From: Kingella denitrificans ATCC 33394 | GTDB taxonomy: Bacteria; Pseudomonadota; Gammaproteobacteria; Burkholderiales; Neisseriaceae | Assembly: GCF_000190695.1 (NCBI RefSeq) | Contig: NZ_GL870929.1 | Span: 895,976-959,975, forward strand | DNA length: 64,000 bases | Reading direction: 5' to 3' | In this document: positions 24,370 to 33,005 of the stretch, one piece after another | Position numbering within the stretch: position 1 is the first letter of the stretch | How the letters are laid out: every line of letters starts with the position of its first letter | Translations under genes and position numbers: made by a program | Notes under the pieces: model-generated | What the model was told of the DNA's origin: nothing | Databases searched by the model: none | What the model saw: the letters and a program-made list of their open reading frames with translations, nothing else

Positions 24370-24501
24370 GGGTTTCTCTAAATCAATCGTTCGGACGGCG
24401 CTTCGGGGCAAGGGTGCAGGCTGCTTTTCGGCAGGCCGCATAGCCAAAGCAAATTCGGCGTATAATACGCGCGTTTTCCTTTTTTCAAAAGCAGCCTGCA
24501 C

Positions 24502-25923
24502 ATGAAAATCCTCATTCTGGGCAGCGGCCAAGTCGGTTCCACCATTGCCCAAGAGCTTGCCGCCATGCCCAACCACGACGTGACCATCATCGACACCGAC
24601 GAAGCCGCCCTGCGCAACACCGGCAGCCGGCTGGACGTGCAGACCATTGTCGGCAACGGCTCGTCGCCCATGATTCTGGAACAGGCGGGCGCGGCCGACA
24701 CCGATATGCTGCTGGCCCTCACGCGCAACGACGAAACCAACCTCGTGGCGTGCAAACTGGCGGCGGAACTGTTCAACATCCCGCAGCGCATTGCCCGCGT
24801 GCGTTCGGTCGATTATCTGGAATACGGCCAAGACGAAAGCAAAGGCCTCGATGCCGACAAATCCCTTTCTGACAGCCTGAACGCCTTCGCCATCACCGAC
24901 TCCATCCACCCCGAACATTTGGTGACGGAACACTTGGTCGGCCTGCTCAACTATGTGCGCGCGCTGCAAGTGCTGCCCTTTGCCAACGACAAAGTGCGGC
25001 TGGTGGTGGCGCAGGCAAAAGCAGGCGACGGCATCATCGGCAAGACCATTGAAACGCTGGTCGCCCTGCTGCCCGAAAACACCGACTGCCAAATCTGCTC
25101 CATCTACCGCGGCAACCGCCTGATTGTGCCGCAGTCCGACACCGTGATTCAGGAAGGCGACGAAATCGGCTTTGCCGTGGAAGCGCAATCAATGGCCACG
25201 GTGATGTATGTGCTGTTCCACTACAAACAGTCCAACCACCGCCTCATCATTGCCGGCGGCGGCAACATCGGCTACCGGCTCGCCAAACGGTTAGAAGACA
25301 AATTCAACATCAAAATTATCGAAAGCAACGCGGCGCGCGCGGAATGGCTGGCCGAAAATCTGGACAACACCCTGGTGCTGCACGGTTCGGCCAGCGACGA
25401 AGATTTGCTGAAAACCGAATACATCGACGAAATCGACGTGTTCTGCGCCATCACCAACGATGATGAAAACAACATCATGTCCAGCCTGCTGGCAAAAAAC
25501 TTGGGTGCCAAACGCGCCATCAGCATCATCAACCGCTCGCGTTATGTGGATTTGCTGACGGGCAACCAAATCGACATCGTGGTGTCGCCGCACCAAATCA
25601 CCATCGGCAGCGTTCTGTCGCATGTGCGGCGCGGCGATATTGCGGCGGTCTATCCGCTGCGGCGCGGCACGGCGGAAGCCATCGAAGCGGTGGTGCACGG
25701 CGACCGGCACACGTCCTCGCTGGTCGGCCGGCGTGTCGATGAAGTGAAATGGCCGGCCGGCTGCCACATTGCCGCCATCGTGCGCGGCGACGAAGTCATC
25801 ATGGGGCGCGACCACAGCCAAATCCTGCAAGACGGCGACCATATCGTCTTTTTCGTGTCGCGCCGCCGCGTGTTGCGCGAATTGGAAAAGCTGATTCAAG
25901 TGAAAATGGGCTTCTTCGGTTAA
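24502..25923 (+). CDS. trkA: Trk potassium uptake regulator TrkA
   Basis: A 473-residue cytoplasmic regulator of Trk potassium channels with two RCK halves. Each has a Rossmann NAD site (ILILGSGQVGSTIAQELA and LIIAGGGNIGYRLAKRL), followed by TrkA-C domains (DGIIGKTIETLVALLP and SSLVGRRVDEVKW). A TATAAT at 24461-24466 is a good -10. A DUS abuts the ATG, so the ribosome site lies within the uptake sequence. The trkH/trkG partner is not in the window. It is divergent from the glycosyltransferase gene. Confidence 0.96.
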   Translation: MKILILGSGQVGSTIAQELAAMPNHDVTIIDTDEAALRNTGSRLDVQTIVGNGSSPMILEQAGAADTDMLLALTRNDETNLVACKLAAELFNIPQRIARVRSVDYLEYGQDESKGLDADKSLSDSLNAFAITDSIHPEHLVTEHLVGLLNYVRALQVLPFANDKVRLVVAQAKAGDGIIGKTIETLVALLPENTDCQICSIYRGNRLIVPQSDTVIQEGDEIGFAVEAQSMATVMYVLFHYKQSNHRLIIAGGGNIGYRLAKRLEDKFNIKIIESNAARAEWLAENLDNTLVLHGSASDEDLLKTEYIDEIDVFCAITNDDENNIMSSLLAKNLGAKRAISIINRSRYVDLLTGNQIDIVVSPHQITIGSVLSHVRRGDIAAVYPLRRGTAEAIEAVVHGDRHTSSLVGRRVDEVKWPAGCHIAAIVRGDEVIMGRDHSQILQDGDHIVFFVSRRRVLRELEKLIQVKMGFFG

Positions 25924-25979
25924 GCGTGCCGCTAAAAGCAGCCTGAAAATATCATTTCGCATTATTAGGCAGCCTGAAA

Positions 25980-26507
25980 ATGACCCCACGCATCTTTATT
26001 ACCACCACCGTGCTCAAACTGCTCATCGCCATCGCCCACCTGATTGCATGGTGGCTGCTGATGATGGTGATGGCGTGGGGCTTTCGCCAACTGCCCGCCG
26101 AGCAATACGCCGAAGGCGACGCAATCAGCCCGATGTTCACCGTTTTGGTGCGCACGCCGCAGGGCAAGGTTTTGCCGCAGCGGCTGCAAAATCTGAAAAG
26201 CAACGAAACCCTGCTGCGCCAAGCGTTCAGCCGCGATGATGAGAACGGGCGTTTTTTCAGCCTAACGCCCGTTGCGCCCGATGCGTTTGAATTGTTTGTG
26301 AATTACGACACCGCGCAGTTCACGCAGCGATACCGCATTACGGCGGATGGCAAGGTGGTGCCGCTGTCGTTCAAATCATGGAGCGCGGGGCATGGCTTTA
26401 TCTTGTTTTTGCTGTCGTTTCCGTTGTTTGCGTTGCTCAAATGGCTGCTACGCCGTTGGCTTTTCAGGCTGCCTTTGCGGCACAGCGATGCCGCACCGTC
26501 TCATTAA
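25980..26507 (+). CDS. Membrane protein, paralogue of the gene at 20846
   Basis: A 175-residue protein with an N-terminal membrane helix (LLIAIAHLIAWWLLMMVMAW), a periplasmic loop of about 90 residues and a second helix (GFILFLLSFPLFALLKWLL). The loop carries GDAISPMFTVLVRTPQGK, VAPDAFELFVNYD and YRITADGKVVPLSF. These blocks match the order and spacing in the 239-residue protein at 20846-21565, which has two additional helices. The function is unknown. It begins right after an AGGCAGCCTGAA DUS, and the IS remnant starts 8 bases past its stop. Confidence 0.72.
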   Translation: MTPRIFITTTVLKLLIAIAHLIAWWLLMMVMAWGFRQLPAEQYAEGDAISPMFTVLVRTPQGKVLPQRLQNLKSNETLLRQAFSRDDENGRFFSLTPVAPDAFELFVNYDTAQFTQRYRITADGKVVPLSFKSWSAGHGFILFLLSFPLFALLKWLLRRWLFRLPLRHSDAAPSH

Positions 26508-26515
26508 AAAAAACA

Positions 26516-27261
26516 GAGGCTTAGGAAGGAAAATCACCCAAATCAGTGATAAGCTTCTGAAATGAAATTAAAAAAACAAGTATCAAAAGTTCAGCAAAAT
26601 TTCTGAACCACAATTTCGTCAAATTCTACGGCTATTTGCCTTGGATTTGACTGCTTCTGATACTGCCAGATTAACTGGCATCAGTGTCAGAAGTATCAAC
26701 ACGCTATTCTTAAAATTACGGCAACGGTTAGCTGCTGAATGTGAGCAGCTAACTCCTTTTGGTGGTGTTGTTGAACTTGACGAATCCTACTTTGGTGCGA
26801 AGCGTATTCGTGGTAAACGCGGACGCAGTGCCGGTGGCAAAACCATCGTCTTTGGGGTACTCAAACGGGGAGATAAGGTCTATACGGAAATCGTACCCGA
26901 CGCCTCCAAAGCCACGCTACAAAAGGTTATACGCGGACATATCTCCATTGAGAGCGTCATCAATACTGACGGATGGCGCGGTTATCATGGTTTGATTGAT
27001 ATGAGATTTGCAAAGCATTTTAGGGTGTATCACGGGCAAAATGAGTTTGCTCGTGGAGCGCAACACATTAACGGTATTGAGTCGTTTTGGAGTTATGCGA
27101 AACACCATCTGATACACAACATGGTGTAGCAAAACATACGTTTTACTTGCATCTGAAAGAAACTGAATTTCGCTTCAATCACAGGCATGATGATTTGTAC
27201 AAAGTACTGCTGAAAATGTTGCGGAATGATCCTTTAAAATGATTTTTGCTTCCTAAGCCCC
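26516..27261 (+). mobile_element. IS1016-like element (IS1595 family), degenerate
   Basis: Imperfect terminal inverted repeats (left GAGGCTTAGGAAGGAAAATC; right, reversed, GGGGCTTAGGAAGCAAAAATC) flank a 746-bp element with a broken transposase. Size and ends fit IS1016 of Neisseriaceae and Pasteurellaceae. No clear target duplication is visible. Confidence 0.85.
26562..27242 (+). pseudogene. IS1016-like transposase with two frameshifts
   Basis: The DDE-type transposase reads M-K-L-K then loses frame in a seven-A run (26570-26576). The main body (ALDLTASDTARLTGISVRS, VVELDESYFGAKRIRGKRGR, VINTDGWRGYHGL, HINGIESFWSYAKHHL) follows in the next frame. It shifts again near 27120 and ends with FYLHLKETEFRFNHRHDD and LLKMLRNDPLK. 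The catalytic Asp (ELDES), second Asp (NTDGW) and Glu (GIESF) are intact. Only the two slips inactivate it, so the decay is recent. Poly-A slippage could in principle restore the first frame. Confidence 0.85.
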
Positions 27262-27365
27262 TTTGATTTTCTGCCGTGAAATCATTGGCGCGATACACTT
27301 ATCCACACATTGCCCACACGCTTATCGCCAAAACACACCCATTCTCCCCAAAAGCAGCCTGCACC

Positions 27366-28160
27366 ATGACTTCCCCCGCCATCCAATCGCCCCAAAACCC
27401 CCAGCTCAAACACCTTGCCAAGCTGCTCGGCCACGCCAAACACCGCCGCGAACACAGCCAGGCCGTCTTGGAAGGCGCGCATCTGCTCACGGCCTATTTG
27501 GACGCGGGCAACACGCCGCTGCAAGTGTACCTTCCGGAACACCGCCTGCACGAACCCGAAATCGCCGCACTCTTGTGCAGGCTGCCTGCCGATATCGTCC
27601 AACCCGTCAGCGGCAAAGCACTGGGCAAAATCACCCAACTGCACCAAGCCGAAGACCTGATGACGCTGATTGCGCTGCCGCCGCCCGTCGCGCCCGAATC
27701 ACCCGATTATGTGCTGCTCGACCGCGTGCAGGACGCAGGCAATGTCGGCACGGTGCTGCGCAGCGCGGCGGCGGCCGGCATCCGCCAAATCGTCTTGGGC
27801 GAAGGCTGCGCCGATGCCTATTCCCCCAAAGTCCTGCGTGCCGGCATGGGCGCGCACTTCCTGCTTCACATCCAAGAGCGCGTCTGCCTGACCGAATGGT
27901 GCGCCCGCTATCCGCACGCCGTATACGCCACCGCATTGGACGGTAATCGCCCCGCCCTACTCTACCAACTGGATTTGCGCGCGCCCTGCGCCTGGATTTT
28001 CGGCAACGAAGGCAGCGGCGTATCGCCCGAACTCATCGCGCTGGCGGGCAGAAGCGTGAAAATCCCCATGCAGGGCGCGACCGAATCGCTGAACATCGCC
28101 CAAGCCGCCACCGTCTGCCTGTTCGAGCAAATGCGCCAACGCTGGCAGCAACAGCCATAA
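27366..28160 (+). CDS. TrmH/SpoU-family RNA 2'-O-methyltransferase
   Basis: A 264-residue SPOUT methyltransferase acting on rRNA or tRNA. After an N-terminal substrate-binding domain (SPQNPQLKHLAKLLGHAKHR), the three SpoU motifs appear in order: LLDRVQDAGNVGTVLRSA, IFGNEGSGVS and IPMQGATESLNIAQAATV. The start at 27366 follows a DUS directly and is preferred over an upstream ATG at 27276. The exact nucleotide target cannot be told from sequence. It is the first gene after the IS remnant. Confidence 0.9.
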   Translation: MTSPAIQSPQNPQLKHLAKLLGHAKHRREHSQAVLEGAHLLTAYLDAGNTPLQVYLPEHRLHEPEIAALLCRLPADIVQPVSGKALGKITQLHQAEDLMTLIALPPPVAPESPDYVLLDRVQDAGNVGTVLRSAAAAGIRQIVLGEGCADAYSPKVLRAGMGAHFLLHIQERVCLTEWCARYPHAVYATALDGNRPALLYQLDLRAPCAWIFGNEGSGVSPELIALAGRSVKIPMQGATESLNIAQAATVCLFEQMRQRWQQQP

Positions 28161-28396
28161 CATAACGATGTGTTGCAGGCAGCCGCCAAATCGAAAGCAA
28201 CCTGCACTTGCCGCTATACAATTTAGTATTTCTGTTCTAAAATGCACCACCTTTGATTTTGCGCAAAAATGCCCGATTTTTCGCACAAAAGCTGGATTTT
28301 TTGCAGCAAAATCGTCAAAATTACCCATTTGCAAAACGCCGTTGCGGCGCACATAGAATTTTTACTTTTTGACAATATAAACCGATAGGAAGAAAC

Positions 28397-28864
28397 ATGG
28401 ACTTACGCAAATTAAAGAAACTGATTGATTTGGTTGAAGAATCCGGCATTGCCGAAATTGAAGTGACCGAAGGCGAAGAAAAAGTCCGCATCACGCGCTC
28501 GGTGGCGGCTCCTGCCGTGCAAACCGTTTATGCCGCCGCGCCTGCACCGGTGGCCGCACCCGCTGCCGCCGCACAAGCCGCATCCGCTCCTGCTGCCCCC
28601 GCCGCTCCGGCCGCCGCGCCCGCCAACCACGCCAATGCACAAAAATCACCGATGGTCGGCACGTTCTACCGCGCGGCCAGCCCCACTTCCGACCCGTTTG
28701 TGGAAGTCGGCCAAACCGTGAAGGAAGGCCAAACCCTGTGCATTATCGAAGCCATGAAGCTGATGAACGAAATCGAAGCGGAAAAATCGGGCGTGGTCAA
28801 AGCCATTTTGGTGGAAAACGGCACTCCGGTGGAATACGGCGAACCTTTGTTTGTGATTGAATAA
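28397..28864 (+). CDS. accB: Biotin carboxyl carrier protein of acetyl-CoA carboxylase
   Basis: A 155-residue carrier whose C-terminal lipoyl-type domain holds biotin on the lysine of EAMKLMNEI. An N-terminal helix (MDLRKLKKLIDLVEESGIAE) is followed by a long Ala/Pro linker (residues about 40-75). The ribosome site is ATAGGAAGAAAC. It is followed by accC after an 81-base gap that contains a DUS hairpin. TATACAAT at 28215-28222 may be its -10. Confidence 0.97.
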   Translation: MDLRKLKKLIDLVEESGIAEIEVTEGEEKVRITRSVAAPAVQTVYAAAPAPVAAPAAAAQAASAPAAPAAPAAAPANHANAQKSPMVGTFYRAASPTSDPFVEVGQTVKEGQTLCIIEAMKLMNEIEAEKSGVVKAILVENGTPVEYGEPLFVIE

Positions 28865-28869
28865 TCCGG

Positions 28870-28921
28870 GTGCAGGCTGCTTTTGAACCGTGCGCGCTCC
28901 GCCGGAAAAAGCAGCCTGCAC
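28870..28921. repeat. DUS pair between accB and accC
   Basis: GTGCAGGCTGCTTTT and its inverted copy form a stem of about 15 bp in the gap of the accBC operon. It lacks a plus-strand T-tract, so it may attenuate or stabilise the mRNA rather than end transcription. Confidence 0.6.
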
Positions 28922-28945
28922 ACCAAAATCCGTTAGGAAAACAAA

Positions 28946-30316
28946 ATGTTGAAAAAAGTATTGATTGCCAACCGGGGCGAAATCGCCCTGCGGATTTTGC
29001 GCGCCTGCCGCGAAATGGGCATTGCCACCGTTGCCGTGCATTCCGAAGCCGACCGCGAAAGCCTGCACGTCAAACTGGCGGACGAAAGCGTTTGTATTGG
29101 CCCCGCGCCATCGCCGCAAAGCTATTTGAACATTCCCGCACTGATTTCCGCCGCCGAAGTGACCGGTGCGGACGCCATCCACCCGGGCTACGGCTTTTTG
29201 GCCGAAAACGCCAATTTTGCCGAGCAAGTGGAAAAATCCGGCTTCATCTTCATCGGCCCGAAAGCCGACACCATCCGCCTGATGGGCGACAAAGTTTCCG
29301 CCAAACACGCCATGATTGAAGCGGGCGTGCCCTGCGTTCCCGGCTCGGAAGGCGCATTGTCGGACGACCCGGCGGAAATCCTGAAAACGGCAGACAAAGT
29401 CGGCTTCCCCGTCATCATCAAAGCATCGGGCGGCGGCGGCGGACGCGGTATGCGCGTCGTTGAAAAGAAAGAAGATTTGATTAAGGCCGTGGAAATGACC
29501 AAGGCGGAGGCCGAAGCCGCGTTCGGCAATCCGATGGTGTATATGGAACGCTTCCTACAACGGCCGCGCCATGTGGAAATCCAAGTGCTGGCAGACGAAC
29601 ACGGCAATGCGATTTATCTGGGCGAACGCGACTGCTCCATGCAGCGCCGCCACCAAAAAATCATCGAAGAAGCGCCCGCGCCGTTCATCACGCCCGAAGA
29701 GCGCGCCAAAATCGGCCAATCGTGCGCCGATGCCTGCAAACGTATCGGCTACCGCGGCGCAGGCACGTTCGAGTTCCTGTATGAAGACGGCGAGTTCTTC
29801 TTCATCGAAATGAACACGCGCGTGCAGGTGGAGCACCCGATTACCGAGCTGGTCACTGGAGTGGACATCGTGCAGGAACAGCTTCGCGTGGCCGCAGGAT
29901 TGCCACTGCAATACCGTCAGGAAGACATCGTGCTGAAAGGCCATGCGTTTGAGTGCCGCATCAACGCGGAAGACCCGTACACCTTCATCCCCAGCCCCGG
30001 CCTGATTGAAAGCTGTCACCTGCCCGGCGGCTTGGGCGTGCGCGTGGACAGCCACATTTACCAGGGCTACAAAATCCCGCCGAACTACGACAGCCTCATC
30101 GGCAAAATCTGCGTACACGGCAAAACGCGCGAACTGGCAGTGGCAAAAATGCGCGTCGCCATGGACGAATTGGCGGTGAACGGCATCAAAACCAACGCGC
30201 CGCTGCACCGCGATTTGTTCCGCGACGAAGGCTTTATCAAAGGTGGCGTTTCCATCCATTATCTGGAACACTGGCTGGCGGAGCGCAAAGAGCGTTTGGC
30301 CAAAGAAAAAGCCTAA
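28946..30316 (+). CDS. accC: Biotin carboxylase subunit of acetyl-CoA carboxylase
   Basis: A 456-residue ATP-grasp enzyme that carboxylates BCCP-bound biotin. It shows KVLIANRGEIALRILRACRE, the ATP loop KASGGGGGRGMRVVEK, the carboxylase motif FIEMNTRVQVEHPITELVTG and RINAEDPYTFIPSPG. Length matches the family (about 450). Ribosome site TTAGGAAAACAAA. It lies downstream of accB and ends 15 bases before another DUS pair that would close the operon. Confidence 0.98.
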   Translation: MLKKVLIANRGEIALRILRACREMGIATVAVHSEADRESLHVKLADESVCIGPAPSPQSYLNIPALISAAEVTGADAIHPGYGFLAENANFAEQVEKSGFIFIGPKADTIRLMGDKVSAKHAMIEAGVPCVPGSEGALSDDPAEILKTADKVGFPVIIKASGGGGGRGMRVVEKKEDLIKAVEMTKAEAEAAFGNPMVYMERFLQRPRHVEIQVLADEHGNAIYLGERDCSMQRRHQKIIEEAPAPFITPEERAKIGQSCADACKRIGYRGAGTFEFLYEDGEFFFIEMNTRVQVEHPITELVTGVDIVQEQLRVAAGLPLQYRQEDIVLKGHAFECRINAEDPYTFIPSPGLIESCHLPGGLGVRVDSHIYQGYKIPPNYDSLIGKICVHGKTRELAVAKMRVAMDELAVNGIKTNAPLHRDLFRDEGFIKGGVSIHYLEHWLAERKERLAKEKA

Positions 30317-30330
30317 ATCCGGCAAAGGCA

Positions 30331-30376
30331 AAAAAGCAGCCTGCACTTCGTTTTACAAGGGTGCAGGCTGCTTTTT
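30331..30376 (+). terminator. DUS-pair terminator after accC
   Basis: AAAAAGCAGCCTGCAC and GTGCAGGCTGCTTTTT form a 16-bp stem ending in five T residues. Confidence 0.7.
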
Positions 30377-30444
30377 ACCAACCTATACAATTACCCGCAC
30401 ACGCTATACAATCCCCCATTTCCACACCGCATTTTGCTGTTGCC

Positions 30445-31119
30445 ATGATGTATCCACAACTCTCGTTCGATTTTGACGAAACCGCCTATCCGCGCTTTGA
30501 CAAACTCCTGGGCAACGCCAATGCGGAACTCATCTACATCTTGCAGCAGGAACACGACCAATTCCTTTATTTGTGGGGCGAACAAGGTTCGGGCAAAAGC
30601 CACATTTTGCAGGCATGGGTCGGGCAGGCGGCACATGCGGGGCACAGCGCCCTGTATATCGACGTCGGCAAAACCCCGCTGCACGACACCGCCGCCGAAT
30701 ACGATTTCGTCGCCATCGACCAAGTCGAACGGCTCAACGACCAAGAACAAGCCGTTTTGTTCGATATTTTCAACCATTTCCGCAACAGCCAAAAAGGCCA
30801 CCTGCTCCTATCCGCCGACGTGCCGCCCGGCCGCCTGCACCTGCGCGAAGATTTGCGCACCCGCATGAGCTATTGCCTGGTTTACGAAGTGAAATCACTC
30901 AGCAGCGAAGAAAAAATTCAAGCATTGGCCAATATGGCGCAGGCGCGGCAACTGAGCATCGACCCCGACATCTACCGCTACCTGCTCGAACACTGGCGGC
31001 AGGATTTGAACAGCCTGCTCACCATGTTCAACGATTTGGCCAACTATTCCATCACGCAAGGCAAACCCATCACCCTGCCCCTGCTGCGCAAACTCTTAAA
31101 GCAGCAGGAAAACGCATAA
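30445..31119 (+). CDS. hda: DnaA regulatory inactivator Hda
   Basis: A 224-residue AAA+ protein homologous to the DnaA ATPase domain. Bound to the DNA-loaded sliding clamp, it stimulates ATP hydrolysis by DnaA and prevents re-initiation. The N-terminal PQLSFDF is the clamp-binding motif, WGEQGSGKSHILQAW the Walker A, and FVAIDQVERL a variant Walker B. The start is one of two adjacent ATGs (30445 or 30448); upstream in-frame codons come from a DUS. TATACAAT at 30409 is a possible -10. It is followed by metF after 25 bases. Confidence 0.9.
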   Translation: MMYPQLSFDFDETAYPRFDKLLGNANAELIYILQQEHDQFLYLWGEQGSGKSHILQAWVGQAAHAGHSALYIDVGKTPLHDTAAEYDFVAIDQVERLNDQEQAVLFDIFNHFRNSQKGHLLLSADVPPGRLHLREDLRTRMSYCLVYEVKSLSSEEKIQALANMAQARQLSIDPDIYRYLLEHWRQDLNSLLTMFNDLANYSITQGKPITLPLLRKLLKQQENA

Positions 31120-31144
31120 AAAACCCTCCAACAGGACAACCATC

Positions 31145-31978
31145 ATGACCACCAAACCTTTCAGCTTCGAATTCTTCCCCACCCGCACACCCGAAGGCCG
31201 CGCCAAACAGGTCATCACCCGCAAACAGCTGAGCCAGTTCAACCCGTCGTTTTTCTCCTGCACGTCCGGCGCAGGCGGCAGCACGCGCGAAGGCACCATG
31301 CAGACCATCGGCGACATTCTGTCCGAAGGCATTGCCGCCGCACCGCACCTGCCCTGCATCGGCATGACCGCAGACGAAGTGAAGGCCCTGCTCACGCAAT
31401 ACAAAGCCATGGGCGTGAAACACATTGTCGCCCTGCGCGGCGATATCCCCTCCGGCATCGGCTTGGGTATGGACGGCATGCGTTATGCCAACGAACTGGT
31501 GGAACTGATTAAAACCGAACACGGCAGCGATTTCCACGTCGAAGTGGCCGCCTATCCCGAATTCCACCCGCAGGCGCGCAGTGCCGAAGACGACATCAAC
31601 CATTTCGTGCGCAAAGTCAATGCCGGTGCCGATTCCGCCATCACGCAATATTTTTACAACGCCGATGCCTATTTCCGCTTTGTCGATGACGTGCAAGGAC
31701 GCGGCGTGCGCATTCCCATCATCCCCGGCATCATGCCGATTGCCAGCTTTGCCAAACTGGCGCGCTTCTCCGACACTTGCGGCGCCGAAATCCCGCGTTG
31801 GCTGCGCCTGAAACTGCAATCGTATGCCGACGACAGCGCCTCCATCAAAGCATTGGCCTTGGACGTGGTGACCGACATGTGCGAACGCCTGCTGCGCGAA
31901 GGCGCGCCCGGCCTGCATTTTTACACGCTCAACCAAGCGGGTTTGGTATCCACCATCTGCCAGCGTTTAGGCTATTAA
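31145..31978 (+). CDS. metF: 5,10-methylenetetrahydrofolate reductase
   Basis: A 277-residue FAD enzyme that reduces methylene-THF to 5-methyl-THF for methionine synthesis. FSFEFFPTRTPEG carries the catalytic Glu, HIVALRGDIPSG binds FAD, and ITQYFYNADAYFRFVDD and IPIIPGIMPI follow in family order. Length is a little short of E. coli MetF (296), from the C-terminal side. The ribosome site is CCAACAGGACAACC. Confidence 0.95.
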   Translation: MTTKPFSFEFFPTRTPEGRAKQVITRKQLSQFNPSFFSCTSGAGGSTREGTMQTIGDILSEGIAAAPHLPCIGMTADEVKALLTQYKAMGVKHIVALRGDIPSGIGLGMDGMRYANELVELIKTEHGSDFHVEVAAYPEFHPQARSAEDDINHFVRKVNAGADSAITQYFYNADAYFRFVDDVQGRGVRIPIIPGIMPIASFAKLARFSDTCGAEIPRWLRLKLQSYADDSASIKALALDVVTDMCERLLREGAPGLHFYTLNQAGLVSTICQRLGY

Positions 31979-31989
31979 ACTGCTGCAAA

Positions 31990-32785
31990 AAGCAGCCTGC
32001 ACCTTCTCGAAATGGAGAATTCTCATGAAAAACATTGTGTTGATATTTGCCGCCGCTCTCATCCTATCCGCCTGCCGTGCCACGCCGAAAGAATGCACAC
32101 GCAAAGACATCGTGCCGCCCAAAGAATTACGCCGACCGTCGGTACAATACCCTCCGGCATCGCAAAACGACGGCGACGAAGGCACCGTTACACTGCTGCT
32201 CGCCGTGCAGACAGACGGCAGCATATCGGATATCCGAATTGCACGCAGCAGCGGCTATCAGCGCTTGGATGCCGCCGCAGTAAGAAGTCTCCGCCAAGCC
32301 AAATTCCAGCCGGCCACCTGCCACGGCAAACCCATTGCGGTGCGGATACATCAATCGTTCATATTCAAAATAGACTGATGGCAGCCCCTCACTGAAGCAG
32401 CCTGCACCTTCTCGAAATGGAAAATTCTCATGAAAAACATTGCCTTGATATTTGCCGCCGCCCTTGCCCTGTCCGCCTGCCGCGCCACACCGAAAGAATG
32501 CACACCCAAAGACATCCGGCCGCCGAAAGAGTTACACCGTCCCTCGTTGCAATACCCTTCGGCATCGCAAGACGTCGGCGACGAAGGCATCGTTACACTA
32601 CGGTTTATCGTGCAGCCGGACGGCAGCGTATCGGATATCCAAATTGCGCGCAGCAGCGGTCATCGGCGCTTGGATGCCGCCGCGCAAAGAAACCTCCGCG
32701 ACACCAAGTTCCAGCCGGCCACCTGTCACGGCAAACCCATTGCGATGCGGATGCATTACTCGTTCACATTCGAACTGACTGACGA
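31990..32785 (+). repeat. Tandem gene duplication bounded by DUS
   Basis: Two copies of about 390 bp (31990-32378 and 32395-32785) each begin with AAGCAGCCTGCACCTTCTCG and the same leader up to the ATG. They continue through two similar lipoprotein genes. The DUS at each start would offer homology for unequal recombination. Confidence 0.75.
32025..32378 (+). CDS. Lipoprotein with TonB C-terminal-like domain, copy 1
   Basis: A 117-residue lipoprotein (lipobox ALILSAC). The mature part resembles the TonB C-terminal fold: PSVQYPPASQNDGDEGTVTL, TDGSISDIRIARSSGYQRLD and AVRSLRQAKFQPATCHGKPI, including the typical GYQRLDAAAVRSL helix. It lacks the membrane anchor and proline-rich region of true TonB, so it cannot span the periplasm from the inner membrane. 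Role unknown. A near copy follows 51 bases downstream. Confidence 0.8.
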   Translation: MKNIVLIFAAALILSACRATPKECTRKDIVPPKELRRPSVQYPPASQNDGDEGTVTLLLAVQTDGSISDIRIARSSGYQRLDAAAVRSLRQAKFQPATCHGKPIAVRIHQSFIFKID

Positions 32786-32792
32786 CAGCTAG
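32430..32792 (+). CDS. Lipoprotein with TonB C-terminal-like domain, copy 2
   Basis: A 120-residue paralogue of the preceding gene with lipobox ALALSAC and the same domain order (PSLQYPSASQDVGDEGIVTL, PDGSVSDIQIARSSGHRRLD, LRDTKFQPATCHGKPI). It diverges at scattered positions and ends with an extra TDDS tail. The pair arose by tandem duplication including the upstream DUS. Retention of both frames without stops suggests both are translated. Confidence 0.8.
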   Translation: MKNIALIFAAALALSACRATPKECTPKDIRPPKELHRPSLQYPSASQDVGDEGIVTLRFIVQPDGSVSDIQIARSSGHRRLDAAAQRNLRDTKFQPATCHGKPIAMRMHYSFTFELTDDS

Positions 32793-32803
32793 TTTCTCCA
32801 CGA

Positions 32804-32855
32804 AAGCAGCCTGCACTTTTTGCGACACTCCGCCGCCCCAAAGTGCAGGCTGCTT
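32804..32855. terminator. DUS-pair hairpin after the TonB-domain genes
   Basis: AAGCAGCCTGCACTT pairs with AAGTGCAGGCTGCTT, with TTTT after the first arm. Confidence 0.55.
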
Positions 32856-33005
32856 GCATTCGCCCGCATTTGTCATTAAAATGCGCCGCTTTCTTGCAGT
32901 ATCTTTAACATCACGCCCGTTCCGGCATCCTTCCCCTTTCCATCAAAACCCGCGCCGCCGCCGCCCAAAGTGCAGGCTGCCTTTATTCTGAAAACACCAT
33001 CCGTT

